In this document: piece after piece, positions 1 through 9,395 of the stretch
Layout of the letters: each line of letters begins with the position of its first letter
How positions within the stretch are numbered: the first letter of the stretch is position 1
Assembly (NCBI RefSeq): GCF_900113005.1
Contig: NZ_FONW01000010.1
Location: 62,001-126,000 of the forward strand
Length of the DNA stretch: 64,000 nt
Reading direction: 5' to 3'
From: Sunxiuqinia elliptica
GTDB lineage: Bacteria > Bacteroidota > Bacteroidia > Bacteroidales > Prolixibacteraceae
Notes under the pieces: model-generated
Told to the model about the DNA's origin: nothing
The model's database searches: none
What the model saw: the letters and a program-made list of their open reading frames with translations, nothing else
Position numbers and translations under genes: made by a program

Positions 1-1617
1 TTGAATTGCTACCGTGAAGTTTCCTGGGCAATACCGTAATCCTTTCAATTCATATGCCCGGTATTCTTCCTGAATACGCGTGTTAAAGCTCTCCCAATCC
101 TTCTGTTCTTTTGGCGTCCAAACCACTTCTGCCAAGGCTGCCATACGCGGCAATACCATGTATTCCAAGTGTTCAACGGTAGAGATATGTTCCGTCCACA
201 CATTGGCCTGAGCTCCGAGTACATAATGGGCATTCTCAGCGGGTAGTTCTTCGGGAATTGGTTTATAGTGATAGACTTTTTTCAGGTTGTTTAAACCACT
301 AAAAGCCAAAGGCTCTCCTGCTGGTCCAGCCTGATAAAAGTCGAAATAACAGGGATTAACCGGAGTCATTACCACATCATGATTCATTTTCGCAGCTTCA
401 ATACCGCCAGCTTCACCCCGCCAGCTCATAACTGTTGCTTCCGGCGCCAATCCGCCTTCCAGTATCTCGTCCCATCCGATCATCTTCCGGTTTTTGCTAA
501 TCAAGAATTTCTCAATTCGTTTGATAAAATAACTTTGCAGTTCGTTCTCGTCTTTCAAACCTTCCTCTTTAATACGGGCTTGGCAGCGATCACACTTTTT
601 CCAAGAATCTTTGTTTACCTCATCGCCACCAATATGAATGTATTCAGAAGGAAACAGATCAATCACCTCTGTTAATACATTCTCCAAAAATTCGAATACG
701 GCATCGTTGCCCGCACAATAGTTTGAAGAGGTATTGGAGTAGTCGCCTCCGGTTAAAGGCAATTGAGGTTGCTGAGCACAGCTAAACTCCGGATAGGAAG
801 CGATTGCTGAAGCAACGTGTCCAGGCATTTCAATCTCAGGAACAACGGTAATATTCCGCTCCGCAGCATAAGCAATAATTTCTTTGATTTGCTCTTGTGT
901 GTAATAGCCTCCATAGGTTGGTTCCTCTCCTGCTTTAGCTTGTGGACGATCGCCCCAAGGAAATTGAGTTTGGTCAACTCGCCAGGCACCAACATCAGTC
1001 ACCTTTGGATATTGCTTGATTTCAATACGCCATCCCTGATCATCAATCAAGTGCCAGTGAAAAACATTCAATTTATACGAAGCCATGAGGTCAATATATT
1101 CTTTCACGACCTCTGGCCCGAAGAAATGACGGCTCACATCAAGATGCATTCCACGCCATTTAAAACGAGGGTAATCTTCAATTTCGAGACAAGGAAGCTC
1201 CAACTTCGCGTTGGTTCTGATGGGGGGCAACAGTTGCAGTAACGATTGCATTCCGTAAATAATCCCTGCCTTTGTATTTGCTTTTATTTCGATGTGATCA
1301 GAAGTTACCTGTAACTGATAGCCCTCTTTGCCAATGGTATTAATTGGGTCGAGGCTCAAGCGTATGGTCTGAGCTTTTTTCTTATTGAAAGGTAATTCGT
1401 AACCGGAAATCTCGCGAATCGCTTTGCCGAAAAACGCAGCAGCTTCTTTCAATTCTGTCTGGCTTTTTTTGAATTCGATTGCGGTATTCTCCGTAATAAC
1501 AAACTTTCCCGAATGCACCTGCATGGACACAGGCTGTGGAATAATTCCTGTTTTTTGCTTTGCCGACAACAACAAAGGAAAAAACAGGACTAAAAAGACT
1601 AAATTTTGAATTTTCAT
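1..1617 (-). CDS. GH20 beta-N-acetylhexosaminidase, 3' end beyond left edge
   Basis: The frame is open from an ATG at 1617 to base 1 (539 codons), so the C-terminus is missing. The first ~20 residues form a signal peptide, so the enzyme acts in the periplasm or on the surface. An N-terminal GH20b-like domain is followed by the catalytic barrel. The GH20 signature HIGGDEV lies at about residues 328-334, with the catalytic Asp332-Glu333 pair. A conserved WHL-DDQGWR stretch sits upstream of it. GH20 enzymes remove terminal GlcNAc or GalNAc by substrate-assisted catalysis. It is the last visible gene of PUL1, 118 bp after the GH16 gene, and probably trims amino sugars from the glycan cut by that enzyme. 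The family is certain; the natural substrate is inferred. Confidence 0.95.
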   Translation of the reverse strand, partial: MKIQNLVFLVLFFPLLLSAKQKTGIIPQPVSMQVHSGKFVITENTAIEFKKSQTELKEAAAFFGKAIREISGYELPFNKKKAQTIRLSLDPINTIGKEGYQLQVTSDHIEIKANTKAGIIYGMQSLLQLLPPIRTNAKLELPCLEIEDYPRFKWRGMHLDVSRHFFGPEVVKEYIDLMASYKLNVFHWHLIDDQGWRIEIKQYPKVTDVGAWRVDQTQFPWGDRPQAKAGEEPTYGGYYTQEQIKEIIAYAAERNITVVPEIEMPGHVASAIASYPEFSCAQQPQLPLTGGDYSNTSSNYCAGNDAVFEFLENVLTEVIDLFPSEYIHIGGDEVNKDSWKKCDRCQARIKEEGLKDENELQSYFIKRIEKFLISKNRKMIGWDEILEGGLAPEATVMSWRGEAGGIEAAKMNHDVVMTPVNPCYFDFYQAGPAGEPLAFSGLNNLKKVYHYKPIPEELPAENAHYVLGAQANVWTEHISTVEHLEYMVLPRMAALAEVVWTPKEQKDWESFNTRIQEEYRAYELKGLRYCPGNFTVAIQ

Positions 1618-1635
1618 TTTCAAAATGATTTAAGG

Positions 1636-1725
1636 TTATACAATTTTATTCTTCACGATTTCAATCTTCTCAATGTCCTCCAGCACCATCAACTTCTGGT
1701 TAACCTTGCATCCATTCAAATGCAT
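1636..1725 (-). other. Coding-like fragment between GH16 and GH20 genes
   Basis: The 118-bp spacer is open on the minus strand in a different frame from GH16. It reads about 29 codons from an ATG at 1725 to a TAA at 1636-1638, and stays open upstream into the GH16 stop region. The peptide (MHLNGCKVNQK... ending KIEIVKNKIV) resembles the last beta-strands of a parallel beta-helix enzyme, judged by eye only. It may be a remnant of a lost gene or a chance frame. No function is proposed. Confidence 0.2.
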
Positions 1726-1735
1726 TCCGCGGGTA

Positions 1736-2536
1736 TCAGTCTTTATTTCGTTGATAAACCCGTACCCAATCCACCTGCATCTCAACAGGTAAATCTTCAG
1801 CATTTACCGGTCCGGGCCAATTGCCACCCAGTGCCTGATTTAAAATGATATAGAAATTTTGATCAAAAGGCCACTGAACTGCATCTTGCCCCTCCACTTT
1901 GGGGTAAGTAAACGTTTTCTTGCCGTTAATCAAAAAATCCAACCGATCAGGATACCATTCCAATCCAAAAACATTAAACTCACCTTCCTTAAACGAAGCT
2001 TTTGCAAAATAAATTGGATTGTCTTTTTGCTTCAGCTCATCGACATGCGATGAATGTATTGTTTGGTAAAAATAAGGATCAAAATTTAAATGCTCCATCA
2101 CATCAATCTCACCACTCTTCGGCCAACCGCCATAAACGCCTTCAGCAGGCATCATCCAAATAGCAGGCCAAGACCCCTGTCCTTTGCTTAATTTAGCTCT
2201 TACTTCAAGCTTTCCGTATTTAAAATCGAATTTTCCTTTGGTTTGAATACAACCAGTCTGAAATTGTGCGGTATCCTCCGGATTCTCATTAACGGTACCT
2301 CTCAGGTGAAGTACACCATTAAAAACCTCAGCATTTTCCAATTGGTCCGTGCAATAACAGGCCCAGTCCGGACTTCTTCGACCACTAAAACTCCATTTGG
2401 TCGCATCCGGAGCTCCATCGGTTTCGAATTCATCATTCCAAATCATTTGCCAATCCTTGTTATCGGCTTCCAATTTCGAACATGAACAAAGCATCAGTAT
2501 TACGAACAAGTTCAAATAAATAATTTGTCTTTTCAT
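1736..2536 (-). CDS. GH16 family glycoside hydrolase lipoprotein
   Basis: This 266-residue protein has a lipoprotein signal with the likely lipidated Cys19 (LCSC), so it should be anchored in a membrane, probably facing outward. The GH16 signature EIDVME is at residues 143-148, with Glu143 as nucleophile and Glu148 as acid/base. The sequence ends in the usual DWVRVYQ strand. GH16 enzymes are endo-acting on beta-1,3- or beta-1,4-glucans or galactans; some Bacteroidia members cut mucin-type O-glycans. The extra Met inside the motif is the laminarinase-type (GH16_3-like) form. It lies 126 bp after susD, with a long hairpin in the gap, and precedes the GH20 gene. Pairing an endo-enzyme with a hexosaminidase suggests a HexNAc-containing polymer, which is inference. 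Confidence 0.93.
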   Translation of the reverse strand: MKRQIIYLNLFVILMLCSCSKLEADNKDWQMIWNDEFETDGAPDATKWSFSGRRSPDWACYCTDQLENAEVFNGVLHLRGTVNENPEDTAQFQTGCIQTKGKFDFKYGKLEVRAKLSKGQGSWPAIWMMPAEGVYGGWPKSGEIDVMEHLNFDPYFYQTIHSSHVDELKQKDNPIYFAKASFKEGEFNVFGLEWYPDRLDFLINGKKTFTYPKVEGQDAVQWPFDQNFYIILNQALGGNWPGPVNAEDLPVEMQVDWVRVYQRNKD

Positions 2537-2597
2537 TTGCTCAATCTGTTTATTTCCTACGTTCTATTTCGTCGTTAAATTTCGTAAAACAGGAAAC

Positions 2598-2636
2598 AGA
2601 GGCCACAAATGTATAAATACATTTTGAGTGGCCTCT
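2598..2636 (-). terminator. Long hairpin between susD and GH16 (PUL1)
   Basis: Perfect 9-bp outer arms (AGAGGCCAC / GTGGCCTCT) enclose a second AT-rich stem of complementary AATGTAT and ATACATT. The minus-strand transcript has only a weak U-rich tail after it (GTTTCCTGTTTT). It could lower read-through from susCD into the hydrolase genes or protect the 3' end of susCD mRNA; it is not a classic strong terminator. Confidence 0.45.
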
Positions 2637-2662
2637 ATTTCTTGTTCTAACTTAGTTTAAGC

Positions 2663-4654
2663 TTAATCTAAAGCACCGCTGTTAGCCTCTAAAGGCCAAC
2701 CCGGATTTTGATAAATTACGGAAGTCGATAAATCGCTTGAATTTTCTGCAGTAATAATGAAATGCTGAATGGCAATGGGTTCTAAATAGTGAGCAGCAGT
2801 CCAACGGTAACCATCCCGTACCAAGTTGGAATTATTCATGTTGATCCGGTATGGACGCAAATATTGACTATCATCAGCCCCCGACACGTTGGGAGTTTGA
2901 TCCGGAGTTCCGGCCCCAATCAATCTTGAAACACCATCTTCATCGTTGTACCAATCTTTCATTGGTCCCCAAAGTTTAAATCCTTCCACGATGTATGGAT
3001 TTGTTTTTAGCTGATCTAAAGCACGCCAGCGTTTCAAGTCAAACATACGCATCCCTTCTGCTATTAGCTCACAACGACGCTCCCTACGAATGTTGTACAG
3101 AGTTTTATCGGTTAACAACTGGCCTGCCGAATAAGCTGCAAAGTCATTCTTCGCCTCTTCACTCATCTCTGTGGCGTTAACCGTAATGTTGTAGTCGGTG
3201 TTAACGCCTGCTCTGGCACGAATAGCTTTCCAATACTGATCTGCTTTTCCGTTGATATGGCCTTCCTTCAAATAAGAAGCTTCAATGTAGTTCAAATAAG
3301 CTTCAGTTGCCCGGAAAACAATGCTTCCAATTGATCCGGCACTTCCTTCTGATTGTGCTTCTAGATATGAAAAACCTTTTTTAATTGCGTATCCTGTTAC
3401 ATAACGCACTTCATTAATCCCTAAAATATCAGGATAACCTTCCAAAACAGGCGTTCCATCAACATTGGTTTTATCAATGTATCGTAAATCGCCTGGGCTT
3501 TTCATGAATAATTGCAAGCGGTTATCACGATCTGTTTTAACTATTTGAATGGAGTCGTCGCCTGCAAAGCCAGACTGGGCTGCATAAATTGGCAGTCCGT
3601 TGCTCATCAGGAAGTTATCGACAAAACCACGAGTGTAACCAGTATTTCCTCCATTTTGATTGATGTAGTGATTTACATTGTGATTAATCCCTTGACTTGG
3701 GTCATAGGCACGCCACAAAAGCACCTCGCTGTAGCCACTCATATCCTCATTCGCAAACATGGCGGCATATGGATTTTCAGAAGAATTGTAACCATCATCC
3801 ATTGTATTCTCAACCAATGGCACATTGTCGGCTACCGTTTCTGCCGCTTCCATAGCCTCTCCAAGGAAATACTCAATTTCCGAATCAATATTGATGCTGA
3901 AATTATCCACCTTGCCATTACCTGGCCAACCAGACCCTCCTGGTACCTGAGCTGTTCCTTTGTGGTATTTTAGCCAAGTAGCTTCGTGAAGCGCTACCCT
4001 GGATTTAAACAACAAGGCTGCATTCTTTGAAATCCGATTTGTTCCATAAGGTGAGTTTTCCTTCAGCAGCACAATGGCCGAATCTAAATCAGAAATAATA
4101 AAACGAGCAACCTCATTCCGTGGTCGACGTTTCGACGCTAAGACGAGCTCATCAATCTGGTCTGTTAAGGTGTTTTTCACAATAGGGAAATCACCGAATG
4201 CTTGCACTTTATTGAAGTATTCATAGGCACGCAAGAAGTACATTTCGCCAATATAATGTTTTACATTATCGGCATTTCCTCCAATTTCTCCTGCTTTCCA
4301 ACGAGGCAATACGGTTTCAAGAAAGTAATTGTATTGGCGAATGTTAGAAAATCCCCAACTACCTCCTGACTGAGGAACCCGGTATTCGCCTGGCACCCAT
4401 CGGTTGTTATATTCACTGGTTACCTGGTTGTCAGTATGATTATCACGAGAAAATGTTCCAGGTCCCCAACCTCCATGAGTTGGGAAGTTGTACCGATTAA
4501 TAGTATAAGCTGCCAAGTCAGCTTCATGCCATAAATAATCATTGGGAGTTACATTCGATAATGGCTCACGGTCTAAGTATTCATTGCAAGAAGTAAACGC
4601 GACTGCAAGCAACAAAATAACCGCATAAATTGAATATGTTGTTTTTCTATTCAT
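2663..4654 (-). CDS. SusD/RagB-family glycan-binding lipoprotein (PUL1)
   Basis: The protein is a surface glycan-binding lid partner of the adjacent SusC transporter. I place the start at the ATG at 4654 (663 residues); a TTG 12 bp upstream is in frame but less likely, and the ATG leaves a 12-bp gap to the susC stop. A lipoprotein signal ends at Cys23 (AFTSC), followed by the SusD-typical CNEYLDREPLS start. Alpha-helical TPR-like repeats follow, and the RRERRCELIAEGMRMFDLKRW signature stretch near residue 530 is typical of the C-terminal RagB/SusD domain. At 663 residues it is longer than most SusD proteins (about 500-600), with extra loops. Glycan specificity cannot be read from sequence. 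Confidence 0.95.
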   Translation of the reverse strand: MNRKTTYSIYAVILLLAVAFTSCNEYLDREPLSNVTPNDYLWHEADLAAYTINRYNFPTHGGWGPGTFSRDNHTDNQVTSEYNNRWVPGEYRVPQSGGSWGFSNIRQYNYFLETVLPRWKAGEIGGNADNVKHYIGEMYFLRAYEYFNKVQAFGDFPIVKNTLTDQIDELVLASKRRPRNEVARFIISDLDSAIVLLKENSPYGTNRISKNAALLFKSRVALHEATWLKYHKGTAQVPGGSGWPGNGKVDNFSINIDSEIEYFLGEAMEAAETVADNVPLVENTMDDGYNSSENPYAAMFANEDMSGYSEVLLWRAYDPSQGINHNVNHYINQNGGNTGYTRGFVDNFLMSNGLPIYAAQSGFAGDDSIQIVKTDRDNRLQLFMKSPGDLRYIDKTNVDGTPVLEGYPDILGINEVRYVTGYAIKKGFSYLEAQSEGSAGSIGSIVFRATEAYLNYIEASYLKEGHINGKADQYWKAIRARAGVNTDYNITVNATEMSEEAKNDFAAYSAGQLLTDKTLYNIRRERRCELIAEGMRMFDLKRWRALDQLKTNPYIVEGFKLWGPMKDWYNDEDGVSRLIGAGTPDQTPNVSGADDSQYLRPYRINMNNSNLVRDGYRWTAAHYLEPIAIQHFIITAENSSDLSTSVIYQNPGWPLEANSGALD

Positions 4655-4666
4655 CGTTTCAATCAA

Positions 4667-7600
4667 TTAAAAGTTAACACTTAAACCACAAGAGAATACC
4701 TTAGCCAGAGGATACGTTTTTCCATCATTCCATCCTCCTAACCCAACTGTTTCCGGATCGAATGTATCGATCATATCTGTCAGGGTCAACAGGTTATCTC
4801 CAGAGATATAGAAACGCACTTTATTCATTCCCAATTTACTTGTTACGATCTTAGGAATAGTATATCCCAACTGCAGGTTTTTTAAACGTACATAAGCAGC
4901 ACTTTGCAAGTAACGGGTTTGTGTTTGTTGATTTTTCTTAGTTCCGAAATAGGGTTTTGGGAAATAAGCATCTGTGTTGACGTCAGCATGTCCAGCCTGA
5001 ACCATCACTGAGTTTTCATCGCGGAAATAATCCATATGAGTTGTAAATCCGGCCGATTGCCACATACCTCCACTAGCACCCCAGAAATAAGGACCGTTAG
5101 GCATCCAATCTCTTTTGCCAACACCTTGGAAAAGTGCTCTAAAGTCAAAGCCTTTCCAATTCGCAGATAAATCAAGACTAAACCGATAACGCGGAGTTGA
5201 GTTTCCAATGATTCTCCGATCACCTGTATCTCCTAATAAGCCAGATCCACCGTCAATCTTACCATCATTATTTAAGTCAGCATACATGATATCTCCAGCT
5301 CCCCATTTACTTGATAAGTTACTTTGACTAACATTAGTCAAATAAGTATCCATTTCGTCCTGGGTTTTTGCTATGCCAACCGTTGTATACCCCCAGATTT
5401 CGCCAACTTTCTTACCATTATACCATGTGCTAATTTTATTGGTTGGATTTGGATAGTTGGTAATTTCTTGCTGGTCATCAGAAAGAACTCCACGTACTGA
5501 ATAGCTGAAATCGCGAATGCGGTCTTTCCAGACCACTTCCAGTTCAAAACCGTAGGATTCCATGTCGGCATTATTGATCTTTGGAACACTTGTTCCTAAA
5601 ATGACGGGAAGTTCAGGAGCTGGCCCGACCATATCAAATGTTTTCCGTTTGAAATAATCAGCATTCAACATCAAACGATTATTTAGCATCGCTAAATCCA
5701 GACCAATATTCCAGCTTGTAACACGTTCCCAAGTTAGCAAGGTACTAATCAAACCGGGAGCGCTTGCAGTGTTTGGTTTTTCCCCACCTAATAGCCACGA
5801 ACCATTATTGATTCCTACTGGCATCTGTGCAAAAAACGGATACCAATTTGATGTATTTTGGTTTCCAAGTTCACCGTATGAACCTCTCAGTTTAAATGTC
5901 TGAATCAAATTATCGAAGGTCCAAAAGTTCTCTTTAGCCACATTCCAGCCTAAAGAAAAGGAAGGAAATAAATTCCAACGTTTATCATCCAGGAAGCGTG
6001 ATGTACCGTCGTAGCGAGCATTCACCTCCAACAAATAACGTTCTTTGTAATTGTAATTCAAACGACCAAAGAAACCGGCAGTTGCCCAATGTTGATATTG
6101 GCCTTCTTCAGCTTTGCTATTATCGGTTGCCGTATTAATGGTTGGTAAAGAAGGCGAAATCAAGCCACTTCGTGAAGCAGCCAAGGTTCGATACTTCATC
6201 AATTCCGAGTTGAAACCGCCCATCAGCTTAAAGTTATGTTCCTCGTTAATATCAAACTCGTAATCAGAATAGATATTTGAAGTAAAAAAGTTATCAGCAC
6301 GGTCATACTCATACACAGAACTATAACCAGCCGAGTTCCATACAACACCTACAGGATAGGGATTTTCTTCCACATCATAGGCATAAGCCGGAGTTACATC
6401 CTGGTGCTTAGTATAGTACTTTACCCGATAGTTGCCGTCAACATAAATGTTCCAATTTTCAAGCGGGTTAATCACCAACTGTCCTTGCAGATACACCCAG
6501 TCAGAACGATCGTTCGTACGCCCACCATCACGAAGCTGTATAATTTCAGTTGGCATCGCATAATAACCATTAGGATCTTTCACCGGTACGGTTGGCCAGC
6601 GCCGTGCAATGTTATGAAAAAATAAGCCTGACTGCTGCGTGGCCTTTTCATAATCTTCACGAATCAACTTTGAGTTGTAGTTAAAGCGAACGTGCTTGCT
6701 CAATTTGGCATTTAGCTTAGCCGTAATAGCATAACGACTAAATTGGTCATCAGAGTGACGCGCTAATCCTTCCTGATCTAGAAAATTTCCAGAGACGTAA
6801 TAACGAATATCGTCATTTCCACCGTTGATGCTTACTGAATGTTCCTGTGCAAATGCAGCATCGCGATAGTGTTCTTTAAACCAATCGGTATTGGCATTCG
6901 AACCTGTAAAATACTGCCAGCGATCGCCATTCTTATTGGCAATGGTTCCATAGTCAATCTCCCCTCTTTGATATTGCAAAATACGATCAATAACTTCTTG
7001 AGAGAATTTAGCACCTTGTCCATCGTTTGCCGATGCTTCATTCCAATACAAAGCAAATGTATAAGAGTCCAACATCTCAGGAAGTCCCAGAGGTGTTGTT
7101 AATCTGAAGTTGTTGTTGTAGTTGATGGTTGTTCGCCCTTCTTTCCCGGTTTTTGTTGTAATCAGTACAACACCGAAAGCTGCACGAGATCCGTAAATTG
7201 ATGCCGCAGCAGCATCTTTCAGTACCGAAATATTTTCGATATCCTGTGGATTAATGGAATTCATATCTCCTTCCATTCCGTCAATCAATACCAAAGGCGA
7301 TGCGTTGGAGCCATCACCAATTGTTCCGGCACCACGAATGTTAAAACTAAGGCTTTGATTTAATTCGCCCCCTAAGCCAGAAGTTTGAAAGTTCAATCCA
7401 GGAACAAGGCCTTGCAACGCTTGACCTACATTTTGTACCGGGCGAGATTCCAGCACCTCGGAAGTTACATTGGACACCGAACCAGTAAGGTTCACTTTCT
7501 TTTGAGTACCATAGCCAATCGCCACTACTTCCTCAATGCCAATTGTCTCTTCTTCCAGTGTCACATCGATTGCAGCTTGACCTTCAACAACAATTTCTTT

Positions 7601-8170
7601 ACTTCTCATCCCCACAAAAGAGTACACCAGGGTTGCTCCATTAGGCACATCATGCAAGGTATAAACTCCGTCAAAGTCAGTAATCGTTCCGTTTGTTGTT
7701 CCTTTTACAATGACGGTAACCCCCGGTAAAGGAGCGCCATCCATATCAACAACCTTCCCCTTTAGCTCATCGATTTGAGCCATTACTCCAGTTTTATCAT
7801 CCGCACGTGGAGTAATCAGGATCAAATTGTTGGTCATCACTTTGTAGGAAATCTCCATGCCACTAAATACGCCATCCAAGATTTCTTCCACACTCTTTTG
7901 TTCCTGCCTTACAGAAACCGTGCGATCCAAGTCGATGAACTTTTCATTGTAGAAAAAACGGAATTCTGTTTGTTCTTCAATTTGTTCCAGAACATCTTTT
8001 ACGGTACAGTTATTCAGATTAATCGACAAGGTTGTGTTCTGCGAATACACCGTTGCCGATAACTGCGTCACTCCCAACACAATTAACAAAAATGTAAGTT
8101 TCATAGTCAAAACAAATTTCCTGGAAAGGCGCACAAGATTACCTTCCCGGCATTTCAGTTTTTTTTTCAT
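4667..8170 (-). CDS. SusC/RagA TonB-dependent transporter with STN signalling domain (PUL1)
   Basis: This 1167-residue outer-membrane transporter imports oligosaccharides using TonB energy. Order of parts: signal region to about residue 44, STN (secretin/TonB N-terminal) domain about 46-118, carboxypeptidase-D-like beta-sandwich about 137-206, SusC signature around GIEEVVAIGYGTQKK (211-225), plug, then a beta-barrel ending in Phe (LSVNF). The STN domain is the part that contacts a FecR anti-sigma factor, so this is a transducing SusC, matching the fecR and sigma genes just upstream. The ATG at 8170 is followed by a run of Lys codons. The upstream leader carries a hairpin and a possible antisense RNA start. 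Confidence 0.97.
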   Translation of the reverse strand: MKKKLKCREGNLVRLSRKFVLTMKLTFLLIVLGVTQLSATVYSQNTTLSINLNNCTVKDVLEQIEEQTEFRFFYNEKFIDLDRTVSVRQEQKSVEEILDGVFSGMEISYKVMTNNLILITPRADDKTGVMAQIDELKGKVVDMDGAPLPGVTVIVKGTTNGTITDFDGVYTLHDVPNGATLVYSFVGMRSKEIVVEGQAAIDVTLEEETIGIEEVVAIGYGTQKKVNLTGSVSNVTSEVLESRPVQNVGQALQGLVPGLNFQTSGLGGELNQSLSFNIRGAGTIGDGSNASPLVLIDGMEGDMNSINPQDIENISVLKDAAAASIYGSRAAFGVVLITTKTGKEGRTTINYNNNFRLTTPLGLPEMLDSYTFALYWNEASANDGQGAKFSQEVIDRILQYQRGEIDYGTIANKNGDRWQYFTGSNANTDWFKEHYRDAAFAQEHSVSINGGNDDIRYYVSGNFLDQEGLARHSDDQFSRYAITAKLNAKLSKHVRFNYNSKLIREDYEKATQQSGLFFHNIARRWPTVPVKDPNGYYAMPTEIIQLRDGGRTNDRSDWVYLQGQLVINPLENWNIYVDGNYRVKYYTKHQDVTPAYAYDVEENPYPVGVVWNSAGYSSVYEYDRADNFFTSNIYSDYEFDINEEHNFKLMGGFNSELMKYRTLAASRSGLISPSLPTINTATDNSKAEEGQYQHWATAGFFGRLNYNYKERYLLEVNARYDGTSRFLDDKRWNLFPSFSLGWNVAKENFWTFDNLIQTFKLRGSYGELGNQNTSNWYPFFAQMPVGINNGSWLLGGEKPNTASAPGLISTLLTWERVTSWNIGLDLAMLNNRLMLNADYFKRKTFDMVGPAPELPVILGTSVPKINNADMESYGFELEVVWKDRIRDFSYSVRGVLSDDQQEITNYPNPTNKISTWYNGKKVGEIWGYTTVGIAKTQDEMDTYLTNVSQSNLSSKWGAGDIMYADLNNDGKIDGGSGLLGDTGDRRIIGNSTPRYRFSLDLSANWKGFDFRALFQGVGKRDWMPNGPYFWGASGGMWQSAGFTTHMDYFRDENSVMVQAGHADVNTDAYFPKPYFGTKKNQQTQTRYLQSAAYVRLKNLQLGYTIPKIVTSKLGMNKVRFYISGDNLLTLTDMIDTFDPETVGLGGWNDGKTYPLAKVFSCGLSVNF

Positions 8171-8177
8171 AAATTTG
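8170..8177 (+). promoter_or_regulatory. Antisense -7 box overlapping the susC start (PUL1)
   Basis: TAAATTTG matches the Bacteroidota -7 consensus TAnnTTTG exactly on the plus strand, beginning on the last T of the CAT that encodes the susC start. I do not see a convincing TTTG -33 box at the expected distance. The same box occurs at the same place at both other susC genes. Confidence 0.4.
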
Positions 8178-8183
8178 AAATGT

Positions 8184-8275
8184 TAATGGTTTTTGATTTG
8201 TTACTGACAGGTTGAAATTTGACAGTAACATGATTTAACTTATACAAAGAGAGATCTGGCAGGATCTCTCTTTTT
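8184..8275 (+). ncRNA. Candidate antisense RNA over susC leader (PUL1)
   Basis: Predicted start about 7 bases after the TAAATTTG box, end at the T-run after the hairpin at 8246-8273: about 92 nt. Inside it a 7-bp stem (8200-8206 with 8223-8229, GTTACTG/CAGTAAC) precedes the terminator hairpin. The RNA would be complementary to the whole susC 5' leader up to the start codon. This is the arrangement described for DonS-type PUL sRNAs of Bacteroides. There is no expression evidence; the call rests on promoter box, structure and recurrence at three loci. Confidence 0.4.
8246..8275 (+). terminator. Hairpin plus T-run, plus strand, between susC and fecR (PUL1)
   Basis: An 11-bp perfect stem (AAAGAGAGATC / GATCTCTCTTT, 8246-8256 and 8263-8273) with loop TGGCAG is followed by T's to 8275 on the plus strand. 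No plus-strand protein gene precedes it, so it would end an antisense transcript. On the minus strand the stem is followed by GTATAAG, a poor terminator tail. Confidence 0.6.
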
Positions 8276-9340
8276 CTATTTTAGTAGTTTCTCATATTTC
8301 TTCAATTCTTCTGGGTTTATGGTTAGCAATACTTCGTTTTCATTCAATTTATAGTTAATCGGAGCCAGGTAAGTGATGGCAGTCAGCACCTGTTCCAGTG
8401 TTTCATCAGTAATTGTCAGGCGAAGTTCATACGTTTTAAGACGATCATCGGTAAACTCGAATTCAACATCATAACGGCGCTCCAAAAGTTTGGCGATCCC
8501 TTCCAAGTTGATCTTCTCAATCACCCATTCATCTTTAAACCAACTAACTTCAGAGCCACCATCAGTCGTTAGAACACTTAATTTTCCGTCATCTGAATTA
8601 TAGACTGCTTTCTCTCCCGGTGTCAAGATCACTTGGCGATTTTCTCCAAACGCGATACCTTTGTTAACCGCAACAGAACCTTCCATCAAAATCGTTTCAA
8701 CATGAATTTCTTCGGGGTAAGCTTTTACATTGAATTCAGTCCCTAAAGCCTCGACTGAAACTGAACGGGCGTTGACCACAAAGGGAAGCTGCTTATTCTT
8801 TGCCACATGGAAAAAAGCTTCGCCACTGAGCTTTATATTCCGATTCATTCGTCCGTAGTCTTCATTGTATCGAATCGTAGTCCCCGCATTGAGCCAAATC
8901 TGAGTTCCATCAGCAAGCTTTAGGTTGGTTTGAGAACCGTAGGGTGTGGAGTATTCAATCCAGTTGCTTGCCATTGAACTCCATTGCATTTGCCGATGTA
9001 GCAATTGGTATCCAACCGCACCAAACAACACTGCCAATACGATTACAGCTGCATAACGAACTGCAGGAGATAAGCGTTTTACACGCCCGGCAAGCCAATT
9101 GCGCTTATCCATCTGCTGCTCCATCTTTTCCCAAGCACGATCAACATCAATGCTTTTCTCTCGCTGCAGCATATGATCCACTTCCCAGATATCAACTAAC
9201 CGGGAAAACAAATCGCTATTTTGCTCATCCTCTTCCAGCCATACATTCAAGTCTGATGCATCACAAGTATCCCATTGTCCGCTTAAATAGCTAACAATAG
9301 CAACTTTTATTCGATCTGGTATTTTTTGATTCTGTGTCAT
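8276..9340 (-). CDS. FecR-family anti-sigma factor (PUL1)
   Basis: This 354-residue inner-membrane protein should hold the adjacent ECF sigma factor until the SusC STN domain signals substrate. An N-terminal cytoplasmic helical segment (1-90) is followed by one membrane span at about 93-112 (VRYAAVIVLAVLFGAVGYQLL). The periplasmic FecR beta-domain follows, with typical LADGTQIWLNAGT, RNIKLSGEAFF and LGTEFNVKAY strands. The C-terminal 70 residues (INLEGIAKLLERRYDVEFEF onward) match the DUF4974 domain that often follows FecR in Bacteroidota. It sits 55 bp after the sigma gene and 105 bp before susC. Confidence 0.95.
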   Translation of the reverse strand: MTQNQKIPDRIKVAIVSYLSGQWDTCDASDLNVWLEEDEQNSDLFSRLVDIWEVDHMLQREKSIDVDRAWEKMEQQMDKRNWLAGRVKRLSPAVRYAAVIVLAVLFGAVGYQLLHRQMQWSSMASNWIEYSTPYGSQTNLKLADGTQIWLNAGTTIRYNEDYGRMNRNIKLSGEAFFHVAKNKQLPFVVNARSVSVEALGTEFNVKAYPEEIHVETILMEGSVAVNKGIAFGENRQVILTPGEKAVYNSDDGKLSVLTTDGGSEVSWFKDEWVIEKINLEGIAKLLERRYDVEFEFTDDRLKTYELRLTITDETLEQVLTAITYLAPINYKLNENEVLLTINPEELKKYEKLLK

Positions 9341-9395
9341 TAATCCCGTTTATATAGACAGGACACAAAATCAGGAGACAGGTATTACAACGCGA

